This document shows, piece by piece, positions 24,300-34,588 of a stretch of 64,000 bases of DNA (position 1 is its first letter; each line of letters starts with the position of its first letter). A program made the translations under genes and the position numbers. Under the pieces are notes generated by a model that searched no databases, was not told the origin of the DNA, and saw nothing but the letters and a program-made list of their open reading frames with translations. This stretch comes from Alternaria dauci (taxonomy: Eukaryota; Ascomycota; Dothideomycetes; Pleosporales; Pleosporaceae). The DNA is taken from contig NC_091280.1 of the NCBI RefSeq assembly GCF_042100115.1, positions 310,001-374,000 on the forward strand, read 5' to 3'.

Positions 24300-25880
24300 A
24301 TGCCCGAACACACTACAACATTGCCGATTCCCGATCAGGAAATGCCACTGGCATTAACCACCATGTGGTTGGTCTTCAAGACCGAGGATCCAGAAGCGGC
24401 TGCCAGTGCTTCCAAAACAGGAATAGCCAAGACTGCTGCTCAGATGCCTTTCCTGTCTGGTGTCTTGTGGGAGGATGCCGATGACGGTTACAAGACTAAA
24501 ATCCACTGGTCCGACGACAATCCAACCATTCCTTGTGACAAGCCCCAAGGCGACGATCTACCTAGCTACGACGAGCCCGATGCAATGGGAATGCCGCTCC
24601 ACGAGTTCACGCAGCACGACTTTTACGGACCCCAGCTCATGTCTATTATGAGAGCATCTAAAAAGCCGGCCGTGTATGTGTCGTACACCGAGATCAAGGA
24701 CGGTCTGATTGTCATGTTCGCAGCCCATCATGGCCTTGTAGATGGCGTCGGGCGAGAAAATATCCTCAAAGTGCTCGCACTCAACGTCCAGGGTCTCTCC
24801 ACAACTGAATGTCGCATCAACCCTACCGAGCCTCTTGATGGTGAATCGTTGCTCGATGCGATTAGGGCAAAGGCATTGCCAGAAACAGAAGAGAAAGGCT
24901 CCGATTTGCCAGCAGCAGATGCAGCTCGTGTCGAAGTCAACGACAGCGTACATGGGTTAAGCGCAACTATCAAGAGCGTGCTCTTGAGATGGTCCGTCCG
25001 GAAGCTGGAAGAACTATGCAGCGAGCTGCGCCAACATACAGATCTCCCGTTTACGCTGAGTACAATGGTGACGGCCTTGCTATGGACATTGACGCTCAGT
25101 GCGCGTCTGCGTACTACCCAAGCTGGCGGCTCATCGACGCGTCGTCTGGAAGGCGAGCATTCTGACCTGTACATGGCCTGTAACATGCGTGGTTTCCTCA
25201 AGCAGGCTGGTTATCTGGACAAGACGAATCAGATACGTAACCTGATCTCATTTCTGGAGCCATACCCAAGAATTGCTTACGATTCTATCACATCTACAGA
25301 GAAAATTAGCTTCAAAGTATCAGGAAAGACGGTTGAGTGTTCCGCTATAGTACCCAGTGTCATCGACAACATCACCCGCGCCCTTTCAAACATGAACGCA
25401 GATGCCGCAATCGCTCGCTGGGCCAAACGCTACCCAAAATCTGGCTTCGACTATCGCCAGCTCCGCGACTTGAAGTTTCTTTTCACGGGAACCAACTTTG
25501 ATGTGGCAAATTGGAGTGCACTTAACCTGCTTCCCAACTTCGGTCCCGTTATGGGAGGTCGTCCTTACGTTCGTCTTATGCCGGCAAGAGTAGATGGGCT
25601 CGCGTTCATTCTTCCCAGACATCGAGATGCCAGCTGCGGCCCTGAGCACATGGATCGTTTTGATGTTATGATAAGTTTGAAAGATGTAGACAGTAAGTAT
25701 TTTTCTCTTTTAAGTTGCCCTTTAGTCCTGCTTGACCCATCCTTAAGCCGTGGACGCATCGATTCGAATGCATCTCGAGAGCTTGGCTCTTATCCTTCAA
25801 ACGTTTCCATAACATTTTACTGATTTGTGGTAGTGGACGAGATCCTACAGACCTCAATGGTCAAGGCAGTGGCTGCGTAG
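24300..25880 (+). CDS. TRI101/BAHD-type O-acyltransferase, copy 2
   Basis: Paralogue of the enzyme at 1149, with strong similarity along its length; compare DQEMPLALTTMWLVFKTEDP here with DQEQPLAYTLMWLTFKVNDP there. The catalytic HxxxD motif is HHGLVDGVG near residue 144. The late DFGWG-like motif is NFGPVMGG. Exons 24300-25692 and 25834-25880 sum to 480 codons. The intron has a GTAAGT donor, sits at the same place and in the same phase as in copy 1, and leaves a short last exon ending VKAVAA. The frame is intact. As the last cluster gene on this side it marks the right border: the next recognisable genes are conserved non-cluster genes. It probably acylates a second hydroxyl, but the substrate is not shown by the sequence. 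Confidence 0.85.
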
Positions 25881-27103
25881 GTAGTAATGTTGATTGGAGT
25901 GAGGGTAATTGTTGAATAGAATAGAAAATGTCGGGTGTATCGCCATCAGTGTTGTAACGATACTTTGAAACCAGCCAATAGGTACCAAGATATGACCGGG
26001 CAGTCGCCGGGCTTCAACAAGCAGCGACGAGGCCTAGAACAAGCCAGTAAAATGGAAGAACTACATGCGACGACTGTACGAAGAGCGGGCGACTGCGCAT
26101 TCGATTGCTCGGCTCTAGCAGCGAAGATCTAAGCCGGTATTCAGCATTGAAGGGAGGGAGGAGGTAAGATTTCGCAGCAGCCGTAATACTTGCGCGTCCA
26201 CAGCCTTGTCATGTCTTCCCTCTCGCTTGTCGTACGCAGCAAAAAGAAATATGCAGCCGTGGACAAAGTCGTCGCTGTTGACCGGAAGCCACCGGAACAT
26301 CACTCCGCCCCAGTCACGTCCTGCCACCGCACCTCCAAACATCCCAACCACTACCCACCAGCCTACCCCGTCCTGCAACACTCACCGGACTGACCATCTC
26401 CACAGCCGCACTGACACGCCTCACCCGTATCCGCATCGTATAATTAACGCACAACTGCACGCCTAACTCGCGCTCCCGTCCGTCCCCACTCCACTCCCTG
26501 ACCCCATGAAGATCTACAAGACCCTGATTCCCGCGATCCAACTACGCGCTCGCACTCGGATACTCATATGCACATGAACCGCCAACGAAACGTAGCCGTG
26601 GCGTAGGATCAAGAGATGCGAGAAACTCCCTCGAGGCTTTATGCGTGCGCGGGTCTACTGTAAGCTTACCTGCGTATACGATCATAGCCTCGCCTCCTTC
26701 TCTTCAGCCTTGCATATGAAATTATGCACCAGCTTCCTTTTGGGGCTTATTCGTCTACCCTGTCTGATGCCAGAGCTTACAAATCGCCGTTTGCGGTGAG
26801 CACGCGACTACTCTGGCTTGGATACATGGAAAGTATAAGCTATAATTCGTACAGACCACCACACGCCAAGTATGCCATGCTACAACTCATTCTTTACACA
26901 AGCCTTCATTGGTGAAAGAGTGAGTTGGAAACGCAGAGCCTCACACTCGCTATGCCAACATAAAAGAAACGCGGTTTGTAGCAGTCTACCTACTATCCAT
27001 CTTCTAACCCATCATTCACTCACCTTTCCATACCCCAAACTATTTACACTCTTCCACAAAGTCTTCCTTCTCGCCTTCAGCCTCGCACCGCGCTTTATCA
27101 GAA
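25881..27103. other. Intergenic, cluster border
   Basis: About 1.2 kb with no convincing gene. The segment around 26260-26560 is C-rich on the plus strand with overlapping frames on both strands, which is typical of promoter or UTR composition rather than coding. Confidence 0.45.
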
Positions 27104-27244
27104 ATGGGGTGTACCAGCGGTGCCGACGCGTCGAGTTGCGATTGCACCAAGTTTGTGCAAGGCGGTCTCAACGGGACGTGTCATTCGTGTAGTTGTCCCA
27201 TAAGCTGGCACTCCAAGGTAGCGGGAGGAACAAAGAAAGAATGA
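27104..27244 (+). CDS. Small cysteine-rich protein, 46 residues
   Basis: A complete ATG-to-TGA frame of 46 codons starting MGCTSGADASSCDCTKF. It has six cysteines, four of them as CDC and CSC pairs. Trp, His and Lys residues follow, with no signal peptide. The paired-Cys spacing resembles small metal-binding or redox peptides more than secreted effectors. It sits alone in a long intergenic stretch behind a pyrimidine-rich leader (about 27000-27090) suited to a fungal transcription start. I do not recognise a named family. The Cys-rich composition is unlikely in random sequence of this length, but coding is not proven. Confidence 0.5.
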   Translation: MGCTSGADASSCDCTKFVQGGLNGTCHSCSCPISWHSKVAGGTKKE

Positions 27245-28308
27245 GTGGTATGTTTGGATGCCCCAACTAGTTATTATAAATTACTTACCTTACGCGTAGT
27301 ATCTGGCTGGACAAGACTGGAAGCGAAGAGGCAACTCCGCAGGCCGTATGCTGTCAACACAGGGGATGGATAAATGCTAGGCCAAGATATTCTATAGCAT
27401 TGCTCTACGCTGTACACAAGCTAGCTAAATCAACCAAAGAAAACATGTCGTTGTATAAATACTCACAACATCCCCGTTCATTCGTTCCCCGGATCTCACC
27501 GGAACCCCCCTTCCATCCCAGCCACTCCCCCATGATCCTTACCACTATCCACCCACCCATCAGCCTCCACTAACATCCGCATAAGCACATCGTAATCACC
27601 CCTGCGCGAACCCATGGTCCAAGTCCCTTTCTTTCCCCACATACATTGGACCCTGAACGAGGCTGAAACCAAGATCTGGGGGGCTGAGGCTGACCGAAGC
27701 TTACCGATGGGAACAAAAAAAAAATTATAATAAAAGTGGAGGAGGGGGTTCAACGTTAAGTTAACTTCATGTCTTTCCTCTACTTTACACTGGACTACTT
27801 GGTTACTTGCTATTGTGATCCATCATTCGCTACCTTTCTTCATTGCGTAACGTGCATGACCACTCACGTTGTGGCGCACTGTAGCGTCGCACGAGGCAGG
27901 TTCAGGATAACATGGTTGTAACTCCTGCTCGAACATGCCCGGCTGCGCAAAGCCCATTGAAGCACCAAAGCAGGAGCAGACAAGAAGACATGTTTAATCA
28001 CCGACAAAACGAGAAGATATCATAAGTATTATCATTCCATTTACTATATACAGAGGCCAATGCTAAGGGGCCCGTCCCAGTTCCCATGTTCGGGGTATCA
28101 AGTCGCAGTCGTGAAGAAGAAAAACAGTCCCAGGCATCATGAAATCCGTCGTCATCATCATGCCTTCGCGTCAGTGTTCGTTAAAGAGGAGAAAGAGAAA
28201 GCGCTGCCCATCCATCATGTTATCCAAAGCCTTCCTTGCATTACCGTCCACCATTATACACATTACTCCATCAGGCTTAGGATCTTGACTTGGATCGGGG
28301 CAAGACGC
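27245..28308. other. Intergenic, no gene recognised
   Basis: About 1.06 kb. It includes the 3' flank of the CFEM gene. An A-rich run occurs near 27715-27730. No motif-bearing frame is present. Confidence 0.5.
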
Positions 28309-29090
28309 TTAGAGCAGGAGCCAAGCGGCAATACCAGCGCCAGCAGCGAAGGGAATGCCAGTGACCATGGGAGCGGCACCCTGAGCGACAGAGGAAGCAG
28401 CGCTACCAGCGGACTCGGTAGCAGAGGAGATGGCAGAGCCAGCAGACTCGGTAGCGGAAGAGAGAGCGGAGCCAGCAGACTCGGTGGCAGAGGCAAGCTC
28501 AGAGGAGATGCTGGCGCTGGCAGAGGCGAGAGCAGAGCTGGCGGACGCAAGAGCAGAGCTGATGGCGGACTCGCCAGACGCAAGAGCGGAGGAAGCATCA
28601 GATGCGAGCGAAGAGGTAACGCTCTCGACGCCAGAGGCGGCGCTGGAGACGACCGAGGTGATGACCGAGGTGACAATGGATCCATCGCTGGAGAGGGCAG
28701 CAGAGGCACTAGCAACTGCTGAGGTCAAGATGGGAAGAGCAGCAGGGGTGCCGGATGCAGTGGCAGCGACACCAGCGCAGCGGGCGTAGGCCCACGCGAC
28801 GGCCTCGGCGGACTGGTCAGCATCGCAGGCCTGGCGCGAGCAGTCGCGGATGCCGAAAGCCCAGTTGGACTGAGTGCAGAAGCAGCTCAGGTCGTTCTCG
28901 CCGCAGGAAAACTCAGTCTGGGCAATGCGGGCCATGTTGTTGACGCAGAGCATCTAAGCGATTGTTAGCACAAGCATTGGCAGGACAGGGTAGGAGGAAT
29001 ACTTACGGAGCAGTCACCGGTGGGCATGGGGGCATCCTGGGACAGAGCAACACCAGCAAAGGTGGCAGCGAGGACAGCGAAGGACTTCAT
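28309..29090 (-). CDS. CFEM-domain GPI-anchored cell-surface protein
   Basis: Secreted wall or membrane protein of the CFEM family, often involved in haem/iron handling or host contact. Exon 1 (29007-29090) encodes a signal peptide (MKSFAVLAATFAGVALS) and the first CFEM cysteine. A 53-bp intron follows, and exon 2 (28309-28953) completes the domain. The eight cysteines appear in order: GDCS, MLCV, FSCG, LSCF, CFCT, RDCS, QACD, ARCAG. A low-complexity Ser/Ala stretch follows, with repeats like SATESAGSA, likely an O-glycosylated stalk. The protein ends in a hydrophobic tail (IPFAAGAGIAAWLLL), as expected for GPI addition. Length is 242 residues. The role in this organism is unknown. Confidence 0.9.
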
Positions 29091-29998
29091 CTTGACTGGA
29101 GGTGGGGGAGAGTGTGTGTGTGTGTGTGTGGAAGAGATGGATATTGAAGTAAGATACTAGGTATCGAAGTGGGAGTGGAGTCAAGGTGAGTGAGTTGATT
29201 GCTGAGGTTGAGGATGCTGAGTGATGGGTGGGAAAGAGAGGGGAAGAGGGGTGGTTTATATCGTAGGCGACACAAACACTCGGGGCTGGTCCGTGGCTGG
29301 TAAAGAGTGAAGTCGCGCGCAAACAGGAGGCTGCAACGGGCTGGTGACGGGTTGGAGCGTCAGTAGCGGGCCTAGCGGAGTGCAGGGGCCCGCCGCCAAG
29401 CCCAGGCACAGCGACTCCACGATCGACGCCAGAGCAAGGAAATGCGGAAAGCACGACCTGCGTCCGGCGCGCCCATTGGCCAATGGCCCGGCCGCTCCTA
29501 CCGTATGATGTAGCCATGCCAACCACGCCCAAGCGGCCGATACCCGAACCTGCATGTACAACTCACATGTCGAACCAGCTCGTCGCCGCAAATCGCACAG
29601 ACGGTGGCATCTGCTCGACCAATTTCGTCATGGTTGCCCTCTGCGTCCACAGGCACAGTTTTCACGAATACATCGCGAGCTGGCGCTGGCCAGAGCCGTG
29701 TCTTCACATGTCCTCGCACGCTGGTGTGACGGGCTACCAAATTAATCAAATCTTGTTTGCGTTCAAGCACCACCACTCGCCGTGACGTCGAGGTAGCGTC
29801 TGCCGCCAGTATGCATACCCGCCCTCTCATTTCCGTTTCATAACTCTACCGTGAAGCCATGAATCTCGCTTCCCCACGAGTGGCAGGGGAGCTTGTGAGA
29901 TCCAGGCCCATAGATCGTTCTTCACCTGGTCAACACCTGCCAATCACCAACCTCTTCTGCGGCAGATGTCCATTGTGGCGCATGGCGCAGTGCAGCAC
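29091..29998. promoter_or_regulatory. CFEM promoter and anthranilate synthase 3' region
   Basis: About 0.9 kb. It contains the CFEM leader and promoter, including a TATA-like stretch near 29258. A minus frame at 29498-29830 with a CAICGDEL stretch was considered but matches no family known to me. Confidence 0.4.
29110..29130 (+). repeat. (GT)n microsatellite in the CFEM gene leader
   Basis: A run of about ten GT units lies some 20 bp upstream of the CFEM start codon, so it would be CA-rich in that transcript's 5' leader. Slippage here could vary between strains. Confidence 0.8.
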
Positions 29999-32218
29999 TT
30001 ACGCCGCAAGGGAAATGCGCGTCTTTGCATCGCCCTCGAGCACCGACGCGTCTTTTTCGCCTTCGTCGGCACTTTCCTGCTGCTCGGCCAGATGCTTCTC
30101 TTCAGCTGAAGTGATGCAGTGCGTGTTCGCGCCTACCAAACAGCGGTCAGTTGTGTGCGCCGACTCGGAGCAGACGACCAAAAGAAAAAAATAAACTCAC
30201 CCAGCTTATTGATCGTCTCCATCCACTCGTCGTAAGGGTCCGAGTCAAAGACTATGCCGCCCTGCAGCCAATCATTAGCGCCTGCGCCGCACACTAAAGC
30301 AGGGAATTCGTCAAACTTACCCCCGCTTGCAGATAGGCGATGCCGTCTTTGACCAGCATCGTCCTTAGCGCAATGCATGTCTGCTGGGCATCAGCCTCCT
30401 GTCAACCTCGAACAAGACAAGACTACTCACGTCCATGGCGCCCTCAATCTCCTGGTCGCCATCAATAGAGCCGTAGCCAAAGTATCCCACCGCGCCAGCA
30501 TACACACCGCGTTTTTCCCGCTCAAGCTCGGCAATGAGCTCCATGGCACGCACCTTGGGCGCGCCGCTCACCGTTCCTACTCACGGTTAGCCATTGCCAA
30601 CTTTTTCCAGCGCGGTGCCTACCAGCGGGGAAGATGGAGCGGAACGCGTCGAATCGCGTCTTGCCAGGTCGCAGCACCCCTGAGACCTCCGAGACCAGGT
30701 GCTGGACGTGGGAAAACTGGTTTCGTCGACAACAATTAGCATTTGATATCATGGCACGGTAGCTCATCGCACGATGCACGGTAATCACGGTTCGGACGGC
30801 AGTCTGCTCACCTTCTGCACTACCATTAGCTTGTCAACTCGTGTCGAAAGTGGGTCGCACACGCGATTGACGTCATTGCGAGCCAAGTCGACCAACATGA
30901 CCTGTGAACACATGGTAAGCCTTTCAACGTCGGTGCATGCGACTTGTCGTCAGGGAACCTACATGCTCCGCGCGATCCTTGAGCGAGTTGGACAATTCTT
31001 CCGCGAGCGCTGCATCTTCTTGCAGCGTCTTACCCCGCTTGACGGTGCCAGCAATGGGATGTGTGATGATGCGCCCATGCTCCTCTTTTACCAGCAGCTC
31101 GGGACTTGCCCCCACTATTTGGAAATCGTCACAATCGACGTAGAAGAGGTACGGTGAGGGGTTGACGTTTCGCAGGTTCCGGTACACGTTGAAGGGATGC
31201 AACGACGTCGGTCGCGCAAACCGTTGAGATGGCACCGCCTGGATGATGTCGCCAACGCCAATGTGCTTTTTCAGTTCCTTGACATGGTTCTCGTACCCGT
31301 CCTGGCCAATGTTGGACGTGTACTGATTGCCGAGCTTGATGGGCCCTTGTTCGGGCAGCGGAATGTCCTTGCCCTTGAGTATCGTCACATATTTCTTGAG
31401 CGTACTCTTGGCTTCCTCGTACGCTTGCTCCAAGTCGTCCATGCTGTCGGGCACCTTGACGTACGTTATGACCTTTACAACCTGCGCGAAATGGTCCAGA
31501 GCCACCAGTGTATCGTAGAGCATGAAGAAGCTCTCCGGTACGCCCAACACGTCCTTCATATCATCTCTCCTTGTCTTGGGCTCAAAGTACTTGACGCAAT
31601 CATAGCCAACATATCCGACAGCGCCGCCGGTCATGGGCGGTAGTTGTATCGAGGGTACGGTCGCGACGCGGCTCTTCGCAAGCTCCTTTTCGAGGAGGGG
31701 TAGTGGGTCGGTCTCTTCGCCATGGCCGGGGCCAGTCTTGATGACTTTGCGAGGGTCTAAAAGCTTGTTAACTGTGCTTGCCGGACGTTTGTTTCCAAGT
31801 ACCGACCTGCGCCAATGAAGCTGTACCGTCCGATGGTCTCGGTGGTTGCAGCGCTCTCGAAGAGGAACGAGAGTTTTGACTCTGATCTGAGCCCAGGATT
31901 AGCATGCGCGCAACTAACCAATTATCCTCTGACACTGGTGTTTCCATCACAGACCGACCCAACCCCTCCCACGCCACTTGCGCTGCAATGAGTCACACTC
32001 ACTTTGCGGATATCTTCAAGTATATGCTTGACGCGGTCAAGAACTCGGCGGGTATCGAGGAGAATACAGGTACGAGATTTGGTGGGTTGGGCGACTTGAC
32101 GACAGCAGCCAATACCTCTCGAATGGTGTCAAGCGATGGCTGAACGCCCAGCTGATGGTCATGCGCTCAGTTCCGTGGTCGGCTGATGGTGTGATTCTGG
32201 ACATACCTGAGGCGCCAT
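29999..32218 (-). CDS. trpE: Anthranilate synthase component I
   Basis: First step of tryptophan synthesis: chorismate plus ammonia or glutamine gives anthranilate. Ten exons: 32207-32218, 32003-32151, 31807-31886, 30963-31756, 30812-30901, 30623-30716, 30431-30576, 30321-30380, 30201-30261 and 29999-30132. They sum to 540 codons, the usual fungal length. The first exon codes only MAPQ. The N-terminal domain shows PSLDTIREV and the feedback-site region [19 protein letters not shown]. The catalytic domain shows [42 protein letters not shown] and [15 protein letters not shown]. The glutamine amidotransferase partner is not fused and is not in the window. Introns are 46-116 bp. It is divergent to the coiled-coil gene at 32565. 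Amino-acid-starvation control is suggested only by a TGAGTCA in the second intron. Confidence 0.93.
31989..31995. promoter_or_regulatory. TGAGTCA, possible Gcn4/CpcA site in the second intron of trpE
   Basis: The palindromic heptamer TGAGTCA matches the consensus bound by Gcn4/CPC1-type bZIP regulators of amino-acid genes. It lies about 220 bp inside the gene, within an intron, so its activity is inference. One match to a 7-mer in 64 kb is expected several times by chance. Confidence 0.25.
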
Positions 32219-32564
32219 GTTTGCGGAATATGGGGAGTATCTCTACAGGACTACTTTACGGAGAGAGGGGAGGCAGAACGAGTGAAATAAAGCCGTCGCA
32301 ATGTATTGAAGCCAGAATTAATGATTTACGAACCAATGGAAGGGGCCACAAAATGTTATCGATAGCAGGTCCTTGGCGCACTACCCATGCTGCAGACCGA
32401 GGCCATGCGCGCACGTCACAAGCGGTGAACCCAGCCTCCCCCGTCTCCCGCATCCACGCAGCTTCCCGGCTTCTTCAACACCAGCGCACCGCTGTCCCAG
32501 CTGCGAACAAAGCCCAAGAGCTCCTGGGTTGCGCGCGCGCACCGTTTTGGAATACAAGAGGAGC

Positions 32565-33884
32565 ATGTTTCGGCGGGGCTATGACAGCGCAAGGGACATG
32601 CCCCGGACCCTAGAACGGCCATGGACACCGCCTGACATCGAGGACGACTCCAGCCCACGACCAGACTACTTCCACATCTACGGCACCTCTCCCCCACGCT
32701 ATCCTGTTGCAACGGAGCAGCGCTGGCTGCAAGAAGCCAAACGCGTACCTGACCAGCCGTCCTGGGTCACAGATAGCTTCGGACTGAAGACGCCCACGAC
32801 AGCACCACGACCGAAACCCCACTCGCGACTCACAGAACCAGCGCCATACACACCCACACGGCTACACTACGACGATGTATCACACCCACAGCCTCAGGGC
32901 GAACCGCGCTACCCCTATACGCCTGACAGCTCTCGCATCCTGAGACGCAACCACACCGAGCGTCCCGGCTCTCCAACGCCCTGGGCCGACTCGCCAGAAG
33001 CAACGCCGTCGCCCGTGCAGAACGCGCTCTCGTCGTGCATCGCGCATTTCGAAAACCTCATCCACACCCACCAGCCCGACGAAGACCAACTGGAATACAT
33101 AGTCGGACAATTCGAAGCCATGACAGCCCATCTCTCCACGCCCAGCACACACGCGAACGGAACGCAGCACGAAGACAGAGGATTATCGTCTCCTTCTTCT
33201 TCCTCCTCGTCCCCAGATGTTCGCCAGGGGCTCGGCATCACACAAGCAGAGGGTGAGAACGCGACGCTCCTTGACGCCCACTCGTTGCAGCACGAGGCTT
33301 ATGTTTCGCAAGTAGGCAACTACATCGCCGGTGTGCAAAAGTACATTTACGACCTCAAGACGCGCATGGACGAGGTCAAGACGCTCAATCGCATTCAGAT
33401 CGATGTCATCAACGATTTGCGCGCCCAGATGAAATTTGTGCGCCAGAGTATGCGCGACGAGTTGGAGGGCAGTCTCCAGCTCCATCACAACCACCATGAC
33501 GATCTTGGAAAGTCGATATTTTCGGATTTTGGAGCTGTGCATGAGGGGCTAAGAGATGTGGACGAGGAGAAGAAGGAAGAGCGGAAAGAGCAGAATGTGA
33601 GGAAAGAATCTATGCTCGACAGCTGCGTGACGCTGGTTGAGGAAGAACAAGAAGAAGACCAAGATTTATCCCGCGAGATTCACAAGGAGTACTCAAAGTT
33701 GCTGCGCAGTACTGTCGATACCCTCGTTGCGGATGATGTACCGTCTTCGTCGTCGTCACCGTCACTGCCGAAGAGAAAGGTCATTCACATCATCCGTTCG
33801 CCTCCCCCGCGACGAAGCTTCTGGGCCTCCATGGGCGAGGCTTTGGATGCCGTCTCGAATCTGCTTCTAGAAGACGGCTCATAA
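32565..33884 (+). CDS. Coiled-coil protein of unknown function
   Basis: A single uninterrupted frame with ATG at 32565 encodes 439 residues. The same frame stays open up to an ATG at 32373, but the added part is Pro/Arg/Cys-rich and looks like leader. The N-terminal 170 residues are Pro/Ser/Thr-rich and disordered-looking. A helical segment follows around YIVGQFEAMTAHL. A long predicted coiled coil lies around residues 245-320 (YVSQVGNYIAGVQKYIYDLKTR and on). An acidic/basic stretch (DEEKKEERKEQN) and a C-terminal basic patch RSPPPRRSFWASMGEAL follow. No enzymatic motif is visible. It is divergent to trpE with about 350 bp between starts. I do not recognise a family beyond 'fungal hypothetical'. 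Confidence 0.7.
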   Translation: MFRRGYDSARDMPRTLERPWTPPDIEDDSSPRPDYFHIYGTSPPRYPVATEQRWLQEAKRVPDQPSWVTDSFGLKTPTTAPRPKPHSRLTEPAPYTPTRLHYDDVSHPQPQGEPRYPYTPDSSRILRRNHTERPGSPTPWADSPEATPSPVQNALSSCIAHFENLIHTHQPDEDQLEYIVGQFEAMTAHLSTPSTHANGTQHEDRGLSSPSSSSSSPDVRQGLGITQAEGENATLLDAHSLQHEAYVSQVGNYIAGVQKYIYDLKTRMDEVKTLNRIQIDVINDLRAQMKFVRQSMRDELEGSLQLHHNHHDDLGKSIFSDFGAVHEGLRDVDEEKKEERKEQNVRKESMLDSCVTLVEEEQEEDQDLSREIHKEYSKLLRSTVDTLVADDVPSSSSSPSLPKRKVIHIIRSPPPRRSFWASMGEALDAVSNLLLEDGS

Positions 33885-34588
33885 TTTCTTGCAAACGAAA
33901 CGAAACTAACATAACTAACTGACTACGAGGATTGGAAACACGATATATGACGATTTTGTTTGACGGCGGGCCGTGGAGAGAGATGTGTTTTGACGATTTA
34001 TAACGAACGGTTTTTCGAGAGAGAGAGAGATGAATCTTTTTGCATCAAGATTACGATTGTGTATGACAACGGCCGAGGGGCACTTTTGGCATACGATGAA
34101 ACGAAGAGGAGGTACATGAATTGCATTTGGATAAACGACGATTGTGAAACGAGAGACACCCCTTTTGGCGGGGGGCCATGTGTGGTGGTGCATATGAAGC
34201 ATTTAAGGGGGCGTTTGTGTTTTTCTTTTTCATTACTTTTATTGTTTTCCCTCTACGCACGCACGCACGCACGCAAGCAAGCAGCATTGGTACGTTCAGG
34301 ATACCCTAACTCGTTTCTCTTGTTGGAACATTGGCATTATTATGATATTCATCTTCTCCTATTGTTTGTTGCTTGTAGTATATTCAACTTTGCTCAAACG
34401 GCTCAACGCTACTCTCATATACGGAATACCATCACTGGATAACCCTCATTCTGTTCTTGGCCCTGACCGTGCTGCATGTTATACAACATTGCTGAAACTC
34501 ATGATACGATGCAATTCCTTACTACACAGCTTCTTCAACTGCACAATGAATGCATTGGTATCACATAATCACCACCCCCCCCCCCCCC
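33885..34588. repeat. 3' intergenic region with simple repeats
   Basis: Convergent gap of 0.7 kb. It holds a (GA)n run near 34018-34030, a (CGCA)n run at about 34256-34275, and a C15 tract at 34575-34589 that ends on the last base of the NFU1 stop codon. No gene is seen. Confidence 0.7.

Noticed and set aside
28060..28789. Long plus-strand frames over the CFEM gene
   Set aside because: They are antisense shadows of the Ser/Ala-repeat coding region; the minus-strand gene has signal peptide, CFEM cysteines and GPI tail.
29498..29830. Minus-strand 110-residue frame with CAICGDEL
   Set aside because: A single Cys pair only, no family recognised, and it lies in the short gap between two well-defined genes.
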